Shown one piece after another: positions 17,487-26,938 of a stretch of 64,000 nucleotides of DNA (positions are counted from its first letter, which is position 1; each line of letters starts with the position of its first letter). The notes under the pieces were generated by a model. The model did no database searches and was not told the DNA's origin. It saw only the letters and a list, made by a program, of their open reading frames with translations. The position numbers and the translations under genes were made by a program. Source of the stretch: Paenibacillus sp. FSL K6-1330 (GTDB lineage Bacteria > Bacillota > Bacilli > Paenibacillales > Paenibacillaceae); NCBI RefSeq assembly GCF_037976825.1, contig NZ_CP150269.1, forward strand, positions 5,965,501 to 6,029,500, in the 5' to 3' direction.

Positions 17487-18524
17487 ATGGATCCAAGTCA
17501 AAACCGAAACGAAACGTATTCTATCAGACGTCCTCGAAAACCTAAACGCCATATCAAACTCAAAAAATGGATAGGAATATCCTTATCCATACTGATTCTC
17601 TTAGGCGGACTAGGCTATATTTTCAGAAAAGAATTGTCCTGGATGGCGTTTCATGTTTTTTTCGCGAAAGATATCAAACATACGCTGGACCAGTCCTACA
17701 AACCCGTGGGTCCTGATTCGCCCGACCCTGTTGTGGAGGCAACGAAGCCGTTCTCGGTTTTGCTTCTGGGCGTTGATCAACGCGAGGACGAGCCTGCCCG
17801 TTCCGACACAATCATCTACTCTGTCATCCGACCTGACCTTAATAAAATATTGCTCGTCTCCATTCCCAGGGATACATACACCGAAGTCATCGGCAGGGGA
17901 GTCACCTCCAGAATCAACTCAGCTTACGCCCACGGCGGAGCAAAAATGGCCATTGATACGGTTGAGCATCTGTTTCAGCACCCTGTCGATTATTATGCAG
18001 CCATCAATTTTTATGGATTAATGGATATCGTCAATGCATTGGATGGGATTAAACTCCCCATCGATAAAGTCATCGAGAACAAAAGCACCAATCATATCAA
18101 ATTACGGATCGAGCCCAACAAGCCTATTTACGATGGAACAGAGGCATTAAATTATGTCAGGTACCGGGAAGATTCGGATTTCAACCGCACCATGCGCCAG
18201 CGCATATTCCTCAGTTCCTTAATGGATCGGGTATTTGAACTGAAAAATATAACCAAAATCCCGGAGTTGATTCGTATCGGTGGCAGCAATCTTACGATGG
18301 ACTTAAACTCCGATTTCATTCTCAATCTGGGCGAAAACCTATTTTTTAACGACTCCCCACCAACGTTTGAGAATTACATGCTGAAGGGAAAAGATTTAGT
18401 GATCCGCGGCGATTACTTTTATGATCCGGACGATTCGGACATCCGGTATATTCAGGAACTGCTTGCCAACTGGTCTAATGAAGAGACCAAACTAGAGGAT
18501 TTAATGATCCCAGGTGCGAAGTAA
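17487..18524 (+). CDS. LytR-CpsA-Psr (LCP) family cell wall polymer ligase
   Basis: These membrane-anchored enzymes attach teichoic acids or capsule to peptidoglycan on the outer face of the membrane. A basic cytoplasmic tail is followed by one membrane segment (WIGISLSILILLGGLGYIF, about residues 30-48). The LCP domain contains LLLGVDQRE, the arginine of RSDTIIYS, VSIPRDTYTE, and INSAYAHGG, plus the later TEALNYVRYR-SDFNRTMRQR region. AAGGAGGAAATCC precedes the ATG at 17487. The gene is monocistronic, with its own promoter and terminator. Confidence 0.92.
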   Translation: MDPSQNRNETYSIRRPRKPKRHIKLKKWIGISLSILILLGGLGYIFRKELSWMAFHVFFAKDIKHTLDQSYKPVGPDSPDPVVEATKPFSVLLLGVDQREDEPARSDTIIYSVIRPDLNKILLVSIPRDTYTEVIGRGVTSRINSAYAHGGAKMAIDTVEHLFQHPVDYYAAINFYGLMDIVNALDGIKLPIDKVIENKSTNHIKLRIEPNKPIYDGTEALNYVRYREDSDFNRTMRQRIFLSSLMDRVFELKNITKIPELIRIGGSNLTMDLNSDFILNLGENLFFNDSPPTFENYMLKGKDLVIRGDYFYDPDDSDIRYIQELLANWSNEETKLEDLMIPGAK

Positions 18525-18598
18525 AGCTGATTGCTCGAGGTTAGGTGAATCGCCTGACTAGAAGGTGAAGCTTGATATGAAATAAGCCGATCTATGCT

Positions 18599-18640
18599 AA
18601 AAAACCTCTCTTTCGCGTACCACGAAAGGGAGGTTTTTTA
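18599..18640 (+). terminator. Terminator of the LCP gene
   Basis: The hairpin AAAAAACCTCTCTTTCG with its complement CGAAAGGGAGGTTTTTT; it can act on both strands. Confidence 0.9.
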
Positions 18641-18660
18641 ACGAATACCCTCTGCTCTTT

Positions 18661-18825
18661 CTAGAACATCGGAAACACGTATTTGATAAGAAAATACAAA
18701 AATCCAAAGAAAATAATCAGATAAGCCACATACTTAATCAACGTAGATGCTACCCTGCTGGAGTCGTTACGCTCCTCGATATTCCGGGTCTCGATCTCCA
18801 CGTCTCGGTCACGCTGCCTGCTCAT
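18661..18825 (-). CDS. Small single-pass membrane protein (54 aa)
   Basis: The frame encodes a charged N-terminal half (MSRQRDRDVEIETRNIEERN) and a hydrophobic C-terminal half (YVAYLIIFFGFLYFLIKYVF). GGAGGTGGAGACC is an excellent ribosome site. It should be a tail-anchored or single-pass membrane peptide. I cannot name a family. It is encoded just after the LCP gene terminator, in the opposite direction. Confidence 0.7.
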   Translation of the reverse strand: MSRQRDRDVEIETRNIEERNDSSRVASTLIKYVAYLIIFFGFLYFLIKYVFPMF

Positions 18826-18940
18826 GGTCTCCACCTCCATCCGATTCTTTAGTTGCAGATGATGGTATCTCTTGACGCTTACTACTCTTTACACACACGT
18901 CTTGAGATTGAACCAATCTTCAGGTCAGAAGATGGCAAGC

Positions 18941-19861
18941 TTAGAAAAAGCCGATCATGGCAGGCAGAACGATAAAGGAAGCCAGCGTGGTCCACAGAAT
19001 GCACCTGGATACCAGCTTGGGTGCGGCATCGTATTGTTCAGCAAGGATTACCGCATTCACGGCTGCAGGCATCGCCGACAAAATCAGGATAACCGCAAAC
19101 AAGGTTCCCTCAATGGATAAAATCGCGAGCAAGCCCCAAGCCACCAATGGGCCCACCAGCATACGCATCGCCATGCCCGACCAGAACCCGCGCTTGGAGA
19201 CGGCAGAAGCTCCGCCCTCCCGAACCCCAACCATCTGGGCCCCTAGGATGACAAGAGCGAGCGGCGCATAAGCCGCGGACAGCATGGAGACGCCGGTATT
19301 CAACCCTTCCGGAAGCTGAAAGTCCGTCAACCGGAAGAGGACGGCGAGTGCCGCCGCATAGACCGAGGGGAGCGTAAACACCGATTTGATCGCCTTTACA
19401 GCCGAAAAATGAGATCTCGCTGCCAGGTACACCCCTAATGTATTCATAATGATAATCTGCACGATGACATACACCGATGCTTTATCCAGCCCTGCTTGCC
19501 CGAATGCAAGCAGGACGAGAGGAAGCCCGTAATTCACGCTGTTGGTAAAAATCGTGGTCAAGGCGAGACCCGATTTCTCTGTCTGGGACAAGCCCAGCAT
19601 TTTACCGGCAAAGGCACTCAGCGCCCAAAGGGCGATCACATTCAACAGGCAAAACGCAACCGTTACCGTGACCTCATTCGAGGTAATCGATGCCTTCTCC
19701 AGCGTCTCGAAGATCAGAGCCGGACTCAGCACATATAAAGAAAGGGCCGAAAGCCCTTTGGTTTCAATGCCCTTGAACCGCTTGAGTAGGGCTCCGCCGA
19801 TGACGGGCAGCGATATAGGTAGGAAAACGCTATAAATCGTAGCTAGGAAAGAAGAGATCAT
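18941..19861 (-). CDS. AEC-family transporter (auxin efflux carrier type)
   Basis: About ten hydrophobic segments spread over 306 aa, in the two five-helix halves typical of AEC permeases. Family signatures include ISLPVIGGALLKRF, LSLYVLSPALIFETL, the asparagine-rich FTNSVNYGLPLVLLAFG and ALVILGAQM. Bacterial members move organic acids such as malate or malonate. The start is the ATG at 19861, preceded by AAGGTGG; the frame extends to 19933 without support. Substrate unknown. Confidence 0.88.
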   Translation of the reverse strand: MISSFLATIYSVFLPISLPVIGGALLKRFKGIETKGLSALSLYVLSPALIFETLEKASITSNEVTVTVAFCLLNVIALWALSAFAGKMLGLSQTEKSGLALTTIFTNSVNYGLPLVLLAFGQAGLDKASVYVIVQIIIMNTLGVYLAARSHFSAVKAIKSVFTLPSVYAAALAVLFRLTDFQLPEGLNTGVSMLSAAYAPLALVILGAQMVGVREGGASAVSKRGFWSGMAMRMLVGPLVAWGLLAILSIEGTLFAVILILSAMPAAVNAVILAEQYDAAPKLVSRCILWTTLASFIVLPAMIGFF

Positions 19862-19971
19862 GAGGTCCACCTTTATGCAAAGTAAAATATCATTATCTCT
19901 ACATCCTAACCCATACCTCAAGCATTCGTCCAAGATTTAAAGACTATAGGTCTAATAGGCACAGGCTTTCA

Positions 19972-22900
19972 TTATGCCATCTTCCTGATGACAAACGACA
20001 CGGTAGTTCCTCTGCCCCTTGTGCTGTCAATCATGAGCCCTTGCCCATAGACTTGCTTCAAACGACGATCCGTGTTCATCAGGCCGACTCCCTTGCCGGT
20101 ACGCTGTCCACTTCCCAGCATCAAGCGGAGCTTCTCGGGATCCATCCCGGCCCCATCATCCGCGATAATGACCTTGGCGGATTCAGCTTCACTTACAATG
20201 CGAATCGTTACGGTCCCTCCCTGGGTTCGTGCCAATACTCCATGAACGACCGCATTTTCCACAATCGTCTGCATGGTCAAAGGGGGAAGCTTCCACTGCT
20301 GAACAGCAACTTCCTCGGAAATATGCCAACGGACACGCAGCCGTTCCCCAAACCGCTCCCCTTCGATATACAGGTATGAGCGAACCAAGCCCAGCTCCTG
20401 CTCCAGCGGGATAAAACGTTCCAAGTTGCTGATATCATAGCTGGCTCTCAGATAGTGGCTGAATTCTCCGATCAGCGCAACCATTCGGGAAGGGTCAATC
20501 TCACTAAGTGAAGCGATCGAATTTAAGGTATTGTGCAAAAAATGCGGCTGAATTTGAGCCTGGAGCCAAGCTGCCTCCATATGCAGCCGTTCCTTGATGG
20601 AGCGCTTCAGCTCCAGCAGTGCGCGTACCCTTGTTTTTAATTCCAGATGGTCCACCGGTTTGATTAAATAATCGTTAGCTCCGGAAATGAAGCCCATATG
20701 AATATCCTCAGGCCGGTTTCTTGCGGTCAGCAGCAGAATCGGAAGCTCCGATATCATATACCTCTGCCGAATCGTCCTGGACAATTCATATCCTGACATC
20801 TGGGGCATCATCACATCAGATATGATGAGATCCCATTCTCCCTGCTCCAATAATTGAAGGGCTTCCTGAGCCCGGGTAACGGTCACGATCTGATACCCTT
20901 CGTCTTCAAGCAAATGATGGATAACTTTTAGGTTAACCGGATCGTCATCTACGATGAGCAGCCTGCCATCGGTTTGACGAGAACGCCTCTTAGCCTCGGA
21001 TTCGGCATCATCCTGTTCGTGTTTATCTGACATGTAAGATAGCCTCTCCTTCTCTTTCTCTGAATTTGAAGATGAGGAGTCGGCCATAAACTCCTGTTTA
21101 TCCGTCTTCTCCTGCCTCATCATATCGTCCACTTTCAGCGTGAACGTAAAGGAGCTTCCCTGTCCCGGAGTGGATGACACGGAGAGTTCCCCGCCATGCA
21201 GCTCAACCAGCTGCTTGCAGATGCTGAGTCCAAGCCCCAACCCGCCTTCCGCTGCGGCAAAGCTGGAGTCTCCCTGCTCGTAGGGGAGGAATATCCGTCT
21301 TAATGTCTCTTCGTCCATGCCTATCCCCGTATCAAGAACGTGAACGCAAGCCCTTCCATCAACAACGTTGGCAGTCACCGCGATTCGGCCTGACTCCGTA
21401 TATTTGATTGCATTATGAATCAGATTAAATACAATCTGAATCAAACGGCCTTCATCTGCCCATACCTTGGGAAAGTCATCCTCGATCTCGCATATAAGCT
21501 CGATTCGCTTGCCCTCCGCCATCGGACGGAGCATATCCAGCACGCCTTGAGCAGTCGAACCGAGATGGACGCTCTGCACATTCAGCCGGATCCGCTTCTC
21601 CTTCAATAAGGAAACATCCAGCAAGTCATCCAACAATAGCGACATCCGCCTGCCAATGCCGGTAATCAGCTCCAGGTGGCCACGATCCTCTTGTTGAAGC
21701 AAACTCCCCTTGCGTTCCAGCAGCGTTTGCGCCATGTTAATCATCCCGTGCAGCGGATTTCGCAGTTCATGGGACGTATTTGCCAGAAATTCATCCTTCA
21801 TCTTGTCCGCCTGCTTCAGCTGCTCTGCCTGTTCCCTCAGCACGACAGCGTTTCGGGTAAAGCGGATAAACCAGAAGGAAGCAAATCCGAGAAACGCAAC
21901 GATCAGATCAATCGGGTAATACGGCAGTTCCTTAAAATACCGGAACCTTAAAATTCCGCTTACGATAATGTTGCAGGAAACGGCAACCGCCGACAGCAAG
22001 ATAAATATGGCCGCTTCCGTCCGTTCGCTGACCGCCTTCCTGGCAATCGAAGGCAGGAACAGCACGGAACTTATTAATACGAATGATAAATAAGTAGAGA
22101 GATGTACCGTCAGATGAAACGGAAGCAGCAAATAGGCGACGGCATACGAAACCACAAGGATCGTATAGGCCCGGTAAAATCCTTCTTTGATTCTCGGCCG
22201 GAGCAAATGCTTGGTACACAGAATCAAACATAATGATATCGCCACATAAGCAACAACCTTAATCTTTACTGACCATTCGAAACTAATAGCAGGCTGCCAA
22301 ACGAGCAGGAGTTTATCGTCGTCAACCAGCGTGGCCAGCAGCGTAAACAGGATAAGAGCCGCAAAATAAAAGAGGCCTTTGCTCCGATAGCCGATTAGAT
22401 ACAAGATTAAGACATACATGACATGAAGATATAGCACAATGCAGACCAGCAGCTGCATGTTCTCCGAGAACGCTTTCCCCTTCATCACCGCTTCTGCTGT
22501 CCCGAATTTGATCGGCAGCTTGATCCCGCCTGAATCGGCATATTGATAATTGCTCACTTCCAGGATGATATCCAGTTCATCATCGGCAGCCGGAGGGATG
22601 AATTCGACATGGGGTACGTTTCTTGCCACATGGGTCTCCGGCGTATCGGAGGGATGTCCGGATTCGTACAATAACTCGCCATTGACATACAAACGATAGG
22701 CTGTACGAATATCGGTGATCCAGAGGCCGTAAGTTACGTTACGCTCCGGTACGAGCAGCTTAAGACGATAAGTTCCGAAGCCCATTTGGTTCCCGTTCTC
22801 GTTTACGCCTTCCCATGGATCGGGAACCTGTATCCAGCGCGGATCGGCGGCAGGCTGCCGCTCCCCTTGAGACACTCTATCCGGGCCCATCCACTGATTC

Positions 22901-23124
22901 GGATAAAAGGCCCATTCCCCGTTCAGCGCAACCGTATTGCGGTCATCCGCCTGCCAATCCCGAAGATCCAGCACGCCTTGCTGAAACGGAACTTCCTCAG
23001 GGATCATGATGATTTTAAAATACGCCAACCGCACGGAAAGTAAGATGACAATAAACAGAAAAGTAATCCCCAGCAGCCTTCTGCCGGAGATCGGTTTCGA
23101 TTTCAAGTTGGAATAGGTCGACAA
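19972..23124 (-). CDS. Giant hybrid sensor kinase: 7TM sensor, HisKA kinase, receiver, LytS-type kinase
   Basis: A 1050-aa membrane protein. In order: one membrane segment (about 15-33), an extracellular galactose-binding-like 7TMR-DISM domain (about 50-195), seven membrane helices (about 215-430), a HisKA domain with phospho-His in ANTSHELRNPLHGMI, a HATPase (HNAIKYTESG, DTGIGMDEE, GLGLGLSICKQL), a receiver (LLIVDDDPVN; Asp in LIISDVMMPQMSG), and a second, LytS-type kinase (IQPHFLHNTLNSIASL; ATPase IVENAVVHG, DDGAGMD). Two kinase modules flank one receiver in a single chain. The downstream partner is probably the SARP response regulator encoded upstream on the same strand. The signal is unknown. 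Confidence 0.92.
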   Translation of the reverse strand: MSTYSNLKSKPISGRRLLGITFLFIVILLSVRLAYFKIIMIPEEVPFQQGVLDLRDWQADDRNTVALNGEWAFYPNQWMGPDRVSQGERQPAADPRWIQVPDPWEGVNENGNQMGFGTYRLKLLVPERNVTYGLWITDIRTAYRLYVNGELLYESGHPSDTPETHVARNVPHVEFIPPAADDELDIILEVSNYQYADSGGIKLPIKFGTAEAVMKGKAFSENMQLLVCIVLYLHVMYVLILYLIGYRSKGLFYFAALILFTLLATLVDDDKLLLVWQPAISFEWSVKIKVVAYVAISLCLILCTKHLLRPRIKEGFYRAYTILVVSYAVAYLLLPFHLTVHLSTYLSFVLISSVLFLPSIARKAVSERTEAAIFILLSAVAVSCNIIVSGILRFRYFKELPYYPIDLIVAFLGFASFWFIRFTRNAVVLREQAEQLKQADKMKDEFLANTSHELRNPLHGMINMAQTLLERKGSLLQQEDRGHLELITGIGRRMSLLLDDLLDVSLLKEKRIRLNVQSVHLGSTAQGVLDMLRPMAEGKRIELICEIEDDFPKVWADEGRLIQIVFNLIHNAIKYTESGRIAVTANVVDGRACVHVLDTGIGMDEETLRRIFLPYEQGDSSFAAAEGGLGLGLSICKQLVELHGGELSVSSTPGQGSSFTFTLKVDDMMRQEKTDKQEFMADSSSSNSEKEKERLSYMSDKHEQDDAESEAKRRSRQTDGRLLIVDDDPVNLKVIHHLLEDEGYQIVTVTRAQEALQLLEQGEWDLIISDVMMPQMSGYELSRTIRQRYMISELPILLLTARNRPEDIHMGFISGANDYLIKPVDHLELKTRVRALLELKRSIKERLHMEAAWLQAQIQPHFLHNTLNSIASLSEIDPSRMVALIGEFSHYLRASYDISNLERFIPLEQELGLVRSYLYIEGERFGERLRVRWHISEEVAVQQWKLPPLTMQTIVENAVVHGVLARTQGGTVTIRIVSEAESAKVIIADDGAGMDPEKLRLMLGSGQRTGKGVGLMNTDRRLKQVYGQGLMIDSTRGRGTTVSFVIRKMA

Positions 23125-23258
23125 TCATAACAGTCCCTTATAACATATTGTAAAAAATCAACAACACTGCATAACTGTCCATTATTTTACATCGTTACAG
23201 AGCCGTTGTCTGTTCCTTTTCCATAAAGTCCAATAAATAAGCAGATCTGGTCAGGCCG

Positions 23259-23840
23259 CTATACAAACGATAATGTCTTGCCTGGGCGCTGCAGCGGCTG
23301 GTACGGACATAATTCCGCAGCGGATACATGCTTCACCGTATAATAAGAGTAGAATCTTTTTCTCCCGGATGCTTCATAGATCCACGAAAAAAAGTCAAAA
23401 ATCGAATCATCCACCCATTTTCCGTTGTACTCGATCAACGACCGCAAATAAGGGATTTGGAGTTTCACTCCCCCGTCCCACATAAAAATAAATGTGTTAA
23501 CCTCGGCATTTTTTTGCAACAAAAAATGAACGGTACGCTCATCCAGCAAGTACTTTTCCTGACCACACAGAAATACCGGACCCTCATCAGTAGCAACGAT
23601 GCCAATCCGCTTGCCGTTGAAGTGAACATAGAAGCCTCTGCAATGCTGGAGGTCCTTCTCCGCATCAAGCTCGATCTCCCGAAACGTTCCAAGCTCCAAT
23701 CCCATGGCCTTATGCAGCGAAGATTCCTTAAATTTCCGAATGAATTTCATAACCGAATCATGTACCTCCCGATTGTTGTGGTTCACTCCACAGTATAGGA
23801 GGCTGTCCTCTACAATTTCTGAACAACACGGGAGATCCAT
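23259..23840 (-). CDS. Hypothetical protein (about 193 aa)
   Basis: A soluble protein with no recognisable domain; readable stretches include CRGFYVHFNGKRIGIVATDEG and FIFMWDGGVKLQIPYL. The frame is open up to 23969, but a terminator at 23861-23891 and the end of the SARP regulator lie upstream, so the real start should be after the hairpin. Candidates are the ATG at 23840 (weak ribosome site) and at 23750 (preceded by GGGAGG at about 14 bases). It lies between the hybrid kinase and its likely regulator and may belong to the same signalling unit. Confidence 0.55.
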   Translation of the reverse strand: MDLPCCSEIVEDSLLYCGVNHNNREVHDSVMKFIRKFKESSLHKAMGLELGTFREIELDAEKDLQHCRGFYVHFNGKRIGIVATDEGPVFLCGQEKYLLDERTVHFLLQKNAEVNTFIFMWDGGVKLQIPYLRSLIEYNGKWVDDSIFDFFSWIYEASGRKRFYSYYTVKHVSAAELCPYQPLQRPGKTLSFV

Positions 23841-23860
23841 AAAATCGGGCAACAAGATAC

Positions 23861-23891
23861 AAAAAATCACCGGTCGATCAACCGGTGATTT
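23861..23891 (-). terminator. Terminator of the SARP response regulator
   Basis: On the minus strand AAATCACCGGT and ACCGGTGATTT form a perfect stem followed by TTTTTTG. It separates the regulator from the small unknown gene. Confidence 0.8.
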
Positions 23892-23920
23892 CATATCGAA
23901 TGTGTGTTTGGCTATTTCAT

Positions 23921-25078
23921 CTATTTCATACTGGTGACTTGGATTCCATTGCTCCATTCGTCGTACCATTTCACAATGTAAGGACTTGGCTCCTCGCCCA
24001 TCTCATCTTCCAACACCTGACACAGAAGACTGAATTGACGGTGCACTTGGGCCGGATTATCCTGCAAAGCATATATTTTCATCAATGAAAAATAAGCCTT
24101 TTCCTCCAGATGATGCTGCCTCTGGATCGAGAAGTAGCATAATATGGCTTCCTCGATGCGTTCCTGATCCACATACCATTCCGCCATGGATAAAGAAACG
24201 CTAAGCCACAACTCCTTCAGCCTTTGACGCTCTCCTTCTGCCCACCAGTAGTCATATTCCTGCAGGTAGTCCCCCGTATACAACTTCATCATTTCAATAT
24301 GCCGATCAATCAATTCAGCCGACACGGAGGGATTTAATTCGAACCAACTCTCCCACTCCTCAATGTCCAACTGCACGCCTTCCATATTCAGCACGTAGCC
24401 TTCTGTCGTGTTGGTGATTTGGAAGCGGGCATCATAAGGCTCCAATGTTTTTCGGATATGATAAATAGCCGTGTACAGCTGGGGATAGGCTTTATCCATA
24501 TCAAAATCCGGCCATAACATATCAATCAATGCCGACTTTCGTACAAGCTGACCTCTATGCTGGAGCAGATAAATGAATATCTCCTGAGCCCGGGTTGTCC
24601 GCCAATGAAGCAGAGCGAATTGCCCCTGCTCATTCGGCTGCTCGATCATAACCTGACGGAACATCGTCATCCGAATGTTTCGATTGGACTCCATGACCTC
24701 TTCCGGTCTGGACGCAATGCGGCTTCGCAAACGCTCCATCGTTTTGGCGACTCGATCAAGCTGGACAGGTTTAACAATATAGTCTACGGCATTCAATTCA
24801 AACGCGGTGACTGCATATTCGTGATACCCCGTCACAAATACAATACAGAGATGAGGCTTCTGCTCAAGCAGTTGCTCTGCCAGCTCAATGCCGTTCAATT
24901 CCGGCAAGCTGATATCCAAGAACACGATATCAACGTCCCTCGTAAGAATTTCGTCTCGTCCTTCAAAGGGATTCGTATATGTACCGATTACATCTATAGA
25001 CATGGTATCCAGTTTTAACAGCTGACGTTCTAAATACTTCAAGGCCAACGGTTCGTCATCTACGAGAATTACCTTCAT
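23921..25078 (-). CDS. SARP-type response regulator (receiver, winged helix, BTAD)
   Basis: Residues 1-120 are a receiver with phospho-acceptor Asp55 (IVFLDISLPELNG) and the conserved Lys in DYIVKPV. Residues about 155-235 are an OmpR-like winged helix (RAQEIFIYLLQHRGQLVRKSAL, TAIYHIRKTLE). The rest (about 245-380) is a bacterial transcriptional activation domain made of TPR-like helices (GDYLQEYDYWWAE, REQ-like LCQVLEDEMGEEPSP). This architecture is common in Paenibacillus-like genomes beside 7TMR-DISM hybrid kinases, so the giant kinase next door is the likely partner. Confidence 0.9.
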   Translation of the reverse strand: MKVILVDDEPLALKYLERQLLKLDTMSIDVIGTYTNPFEGRDEILTRDVDIVFLDISLPELNGIELAEQLLEQKPHLCIVFVTGYHEYAVTAFELNAVDYIVKPVQLDRVAKTMERLRSRIASRPEEVMESNRNIRMTMFRQVMIEQPNEQGQFALLHWRTTRAQEIFIYLLQHRGQLVRKSALIDMLWPDFDMDKAYPQLYTAIYHIRKTLEPYDARFQITNTTEGYVLNMEGVQLDIEEWESWFELNPSVSAELIDRHIEMMKLYTGDYLQEYDYWWAEGERQRLKELWLSVSLSMAEWYVDQERIEEAILCYFSIQRQHHLEEKAYFSLMKIYALQDNPAQVHRQFSLLCQVLEDEMGEEPSPYIVKWYDEWSNGIQVTSMK

Positions 25079-25702
25079 TCATATTACTCCTCGGATTGGA
25101 AAAATACGGTCACATTTAACTATATTGATTCCTTCGCATTGTTGCAACAAGCGAAAGCATGTTTTACAAAATTCTCAACTTTCGCAGAGTTTTCACCGGC
25201 AGACCACAGGCTGTATGTACGATACTGATATAACTTTACTCTATTTAACACTTCGCTTTGGGTTGTCCTATAAGCCTTATTCCTGTACCGTACCCATGAC
25301 AATTAGTATCACTAAAATTGTGCAGAGCACGTAATAAAGGATCGGATTAACAATCCAAAAATAGGATTCTACGAGTTTATCTATATCATCTATCCGTTTA
25401 AAAATTTTATATATTTACTTTACATCCCATATAATACTTGTCCAACTTCTAACCATAAGTCAACTACTCCACAGCGTGCACCATCCACTTCTTTTAAAAA
25501 CACCGTATATTGCTTATAATATTTAGATTCTAGTATATTATACGCCCGCCATTTGATCCTTTTCCTCTTGGTTCAGGGGCGTTTTTTATGTGTTTTATCA
25601 AAAATAATAAATTCGGTTCCTTCATGAATAAAGGGTTCATTCGGCAATGGTGGACTCTTTTTGAATAGCCGCCACTTGTGGTACTGAGTTATAGCGACAA
25701 AT
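25079..25702. other. Gene-poor, AT-rich boundary between the core chromosome and the toxin block
   Basis: I see no convincing gene in these 620 bases. A frame without start codon (about 25277-25399, minus) would encode a hydrophobic peptide including YFWIVNPILYYVL and may be the tail of a lost membrane gene. Another (25573-25700, minus) ends EFIIFDKTHKKRP and may be a toxin or phage remnant. Base composition drops sharply here compared with the genes to the left, so this is the likely edge of the acquired region. Confidence 0.4.
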
Positions 25703-25742
25703 AAAAAAAGAATACCACAATGGAAGATAACTCGCATTGTGG
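25703..25742 (-). terminator. Terminator after the last immunity gene
   Basis: On the minus strand CCACAATG...CATTGTGG is followed by TATTCTTTTTTT. The sequence before it (TTACAACCAACAAC) is a short version of the conserved cassette tail. Confidence 0.8.
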
Positions 25743-25804
25743 CGTTGTTGGTTGTAATAAACGATAATTTACAAACTCTGATGTCATTGTAAAACAGGGG
25801 GAAT

Positions 25805-26329
25805 TTACCTTCTATTCTCACTATCTTCAAAAAAATCTTCTTCTTGGTAAGGATAACTCAGTAGTTCTAGATTTTCTTTAGTCATATACCATGTTCGATA
25901 ATCTAAATTACTATTTATAAACACACGTCCTTTAATTCTCTTTAGTAGAGGATATGTGGTGTGGTCCTCAACAACCAAATCCAGATTGTTTAACTGAAAT
26001 AATTTCCCGATTACTTCGAGAAACTTTAACCATCCGATATCAAACGCATGCGTTTTAAATTGAATACTAATAAAAACATTCGTATCTACACCAAACGCTT
26101 CGAAGTTTGCCTTCCGATAACGTTCTATATAATCATCCTCATCATCTAAATTAATGCTCATTGAAAAATATGTGCAACCGATACTTACGCGTTCAGTACC
26201 AGTTCGATCCCATACCTCTGCCTCATAATTAATTAATTCTACAAATAATACTTCGCTTAACATATTGTAGAACAGTTTCCCCAATTCTTTTTTAGGAAAA
26301 TTAGAACCAATACTTAACGAATAATCCAT
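25805..26329 (-). CDS. Immunity protein, paralogue A of the MDYSLSIGSN family
   Basis: A 174-aa soluble acidic protein, over 80% identical by eye to the products at 33930-34454 and 36240-36764. Shared blocks are MDYSLSIGSN, GCTYFSMSI, NVFISIQF, LVVEDHTTYPLLKR and NLDYRTWYMTKENLELL. In the other two copies the gene directly follows a nuclease toxin, so this is an immunity protein whose toxin has been lost. The layout faintly recalls SitI3-like immunity proteins. GGAGG precedes the ATG. Orphan immunity genes may protect from sister strains carrying the matching toxin. Confidence 0.8.
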   Translation of the reverse strand: MDYSLSIGSNFPKKELGKLFYNMLSEVLFVELINYEAEVWDRTGTERVSIGCTYFSMSINLDDEDDYIERYRKANFEAFGVDTNVFISIQFKTHAFDIGWLKFLEVIGKLFQLNNLDLVVEDHTTYPLLKRIKGRVFINSNLDYRTWYMTKENLELLSYPYQEEDFFEDSENRR

Positions 26330-26414
26330 TTTACTTATACCTCCACTCCCATCAATCCCTGACTTATCTGTCCTTACATGCCATTCGTTTCATCCTCCTT
26401 TTATTTTGGGCACG

Positions 26415-26520
26415 CAAAAAAGCCCATTCCAACTTATATATTAAGCTGGAAAGAGCTTATAAAAGTTTATCAAGTGTTTGAATTGTTTAGTTTGTTGGTT
26501 GGTTGTACGATCTAGTTACT
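26415..26520 (-). repeat. Conserved cassette tail, copy 1, with terminator hairpin
   Basis: On the minus strand it runs AGATCGTACAACCAACC..., CACTTGATAAACTTT, and ends in a hairpin AAGCTCTTTCCAGCTT/...GGAATGGGCTTTTTT (26415-26458). Similar tails lie at 27409-27515 and 29913-30045, and diverged ones at 33664-33850 and 36080-36160. Just past the hairpin, GGAGGATGAAACGAATG opens a frame of only a few codons: the start of a lost gene. Confidence 0.75.
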
Positions 26521-26560
26521 GGGGTTGCAATTGGGCTTACATAAAAATGTTGACAGCCCC

Positions 26561-26923
26561 TTACTTGATATTAGACTCAAACTCTATAATGATATTTTCC
26601 ACTTTTTCTAAATGTGAAACTCTGTTGAATAATTCTGTATCATTTATCCCTTCTTCTTTCCAGTAATCCACTAATTTCTTATCGTTTATAATATTAAGTG
26701 CCTCTATCTTAATCTCATCTCTCAAACAATCGTGCTTTATACCTATCTCTGCTAGTAATACTGTAAACATCCACCTGACATCCTCATAGTCATCTGTTTG
26801 GTTTTCATACTCGTTGATTAACCTTGAAACAGCTTGAATTGAAGATAAACCATCGGATACAAACCTATCAAAATCATTTGGAACATACTCCATTAATTCC
26901 TCGTAAGTAATTTTTTCAAACAT
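26561..26923 (-). CDS. Immunity protein, probably Imm3-like, paired with the deaminase toxin remnant
   Basis: A 120-aa all-helical acidic protein: TYEELMEYVPNDFDRF, SSIQAVSRLINEYENQ, FTVLLAEIGIKHDCL, EALNIINDKK. The spacing of helices and the LAEI-H motif resemble my memory of the Imm3 family. It starts 15 bases after the stop of the deaminase gene, the normal toxin-immunity order on this strand. It therefore probably neutralises that deaminase. Confidence 0.65.
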   Translation of the reverse strand: MFEKITYEELMEYVPNDFDRFVSDGLSSIQAVSRLINEYENQTDDYEDVRWMFTVLLAEIGIKHDCLRDEIKIEALNIINDKKLVDYWKEEGINDTELFNRVSHLEKVENIIIEFESNIK

Positions 26924-26938
26924 TCAAGTCACCTTCCA

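Noticed and set aside
25277..25399. Possible 40-residue membrane peptide on the minus strand (YFWIVNPILYYVL)
   Set aside because: Plausible composition, but no ATG, GTG or TTG in a usable position and no ribosome site.
25573..25700. Minus-strand frame ending EFIIFDKTHKKRP
   Set aside because: It lies past the terminator of the last immunity gene and has no start of its own; it could be a remnant but cannot be identified.
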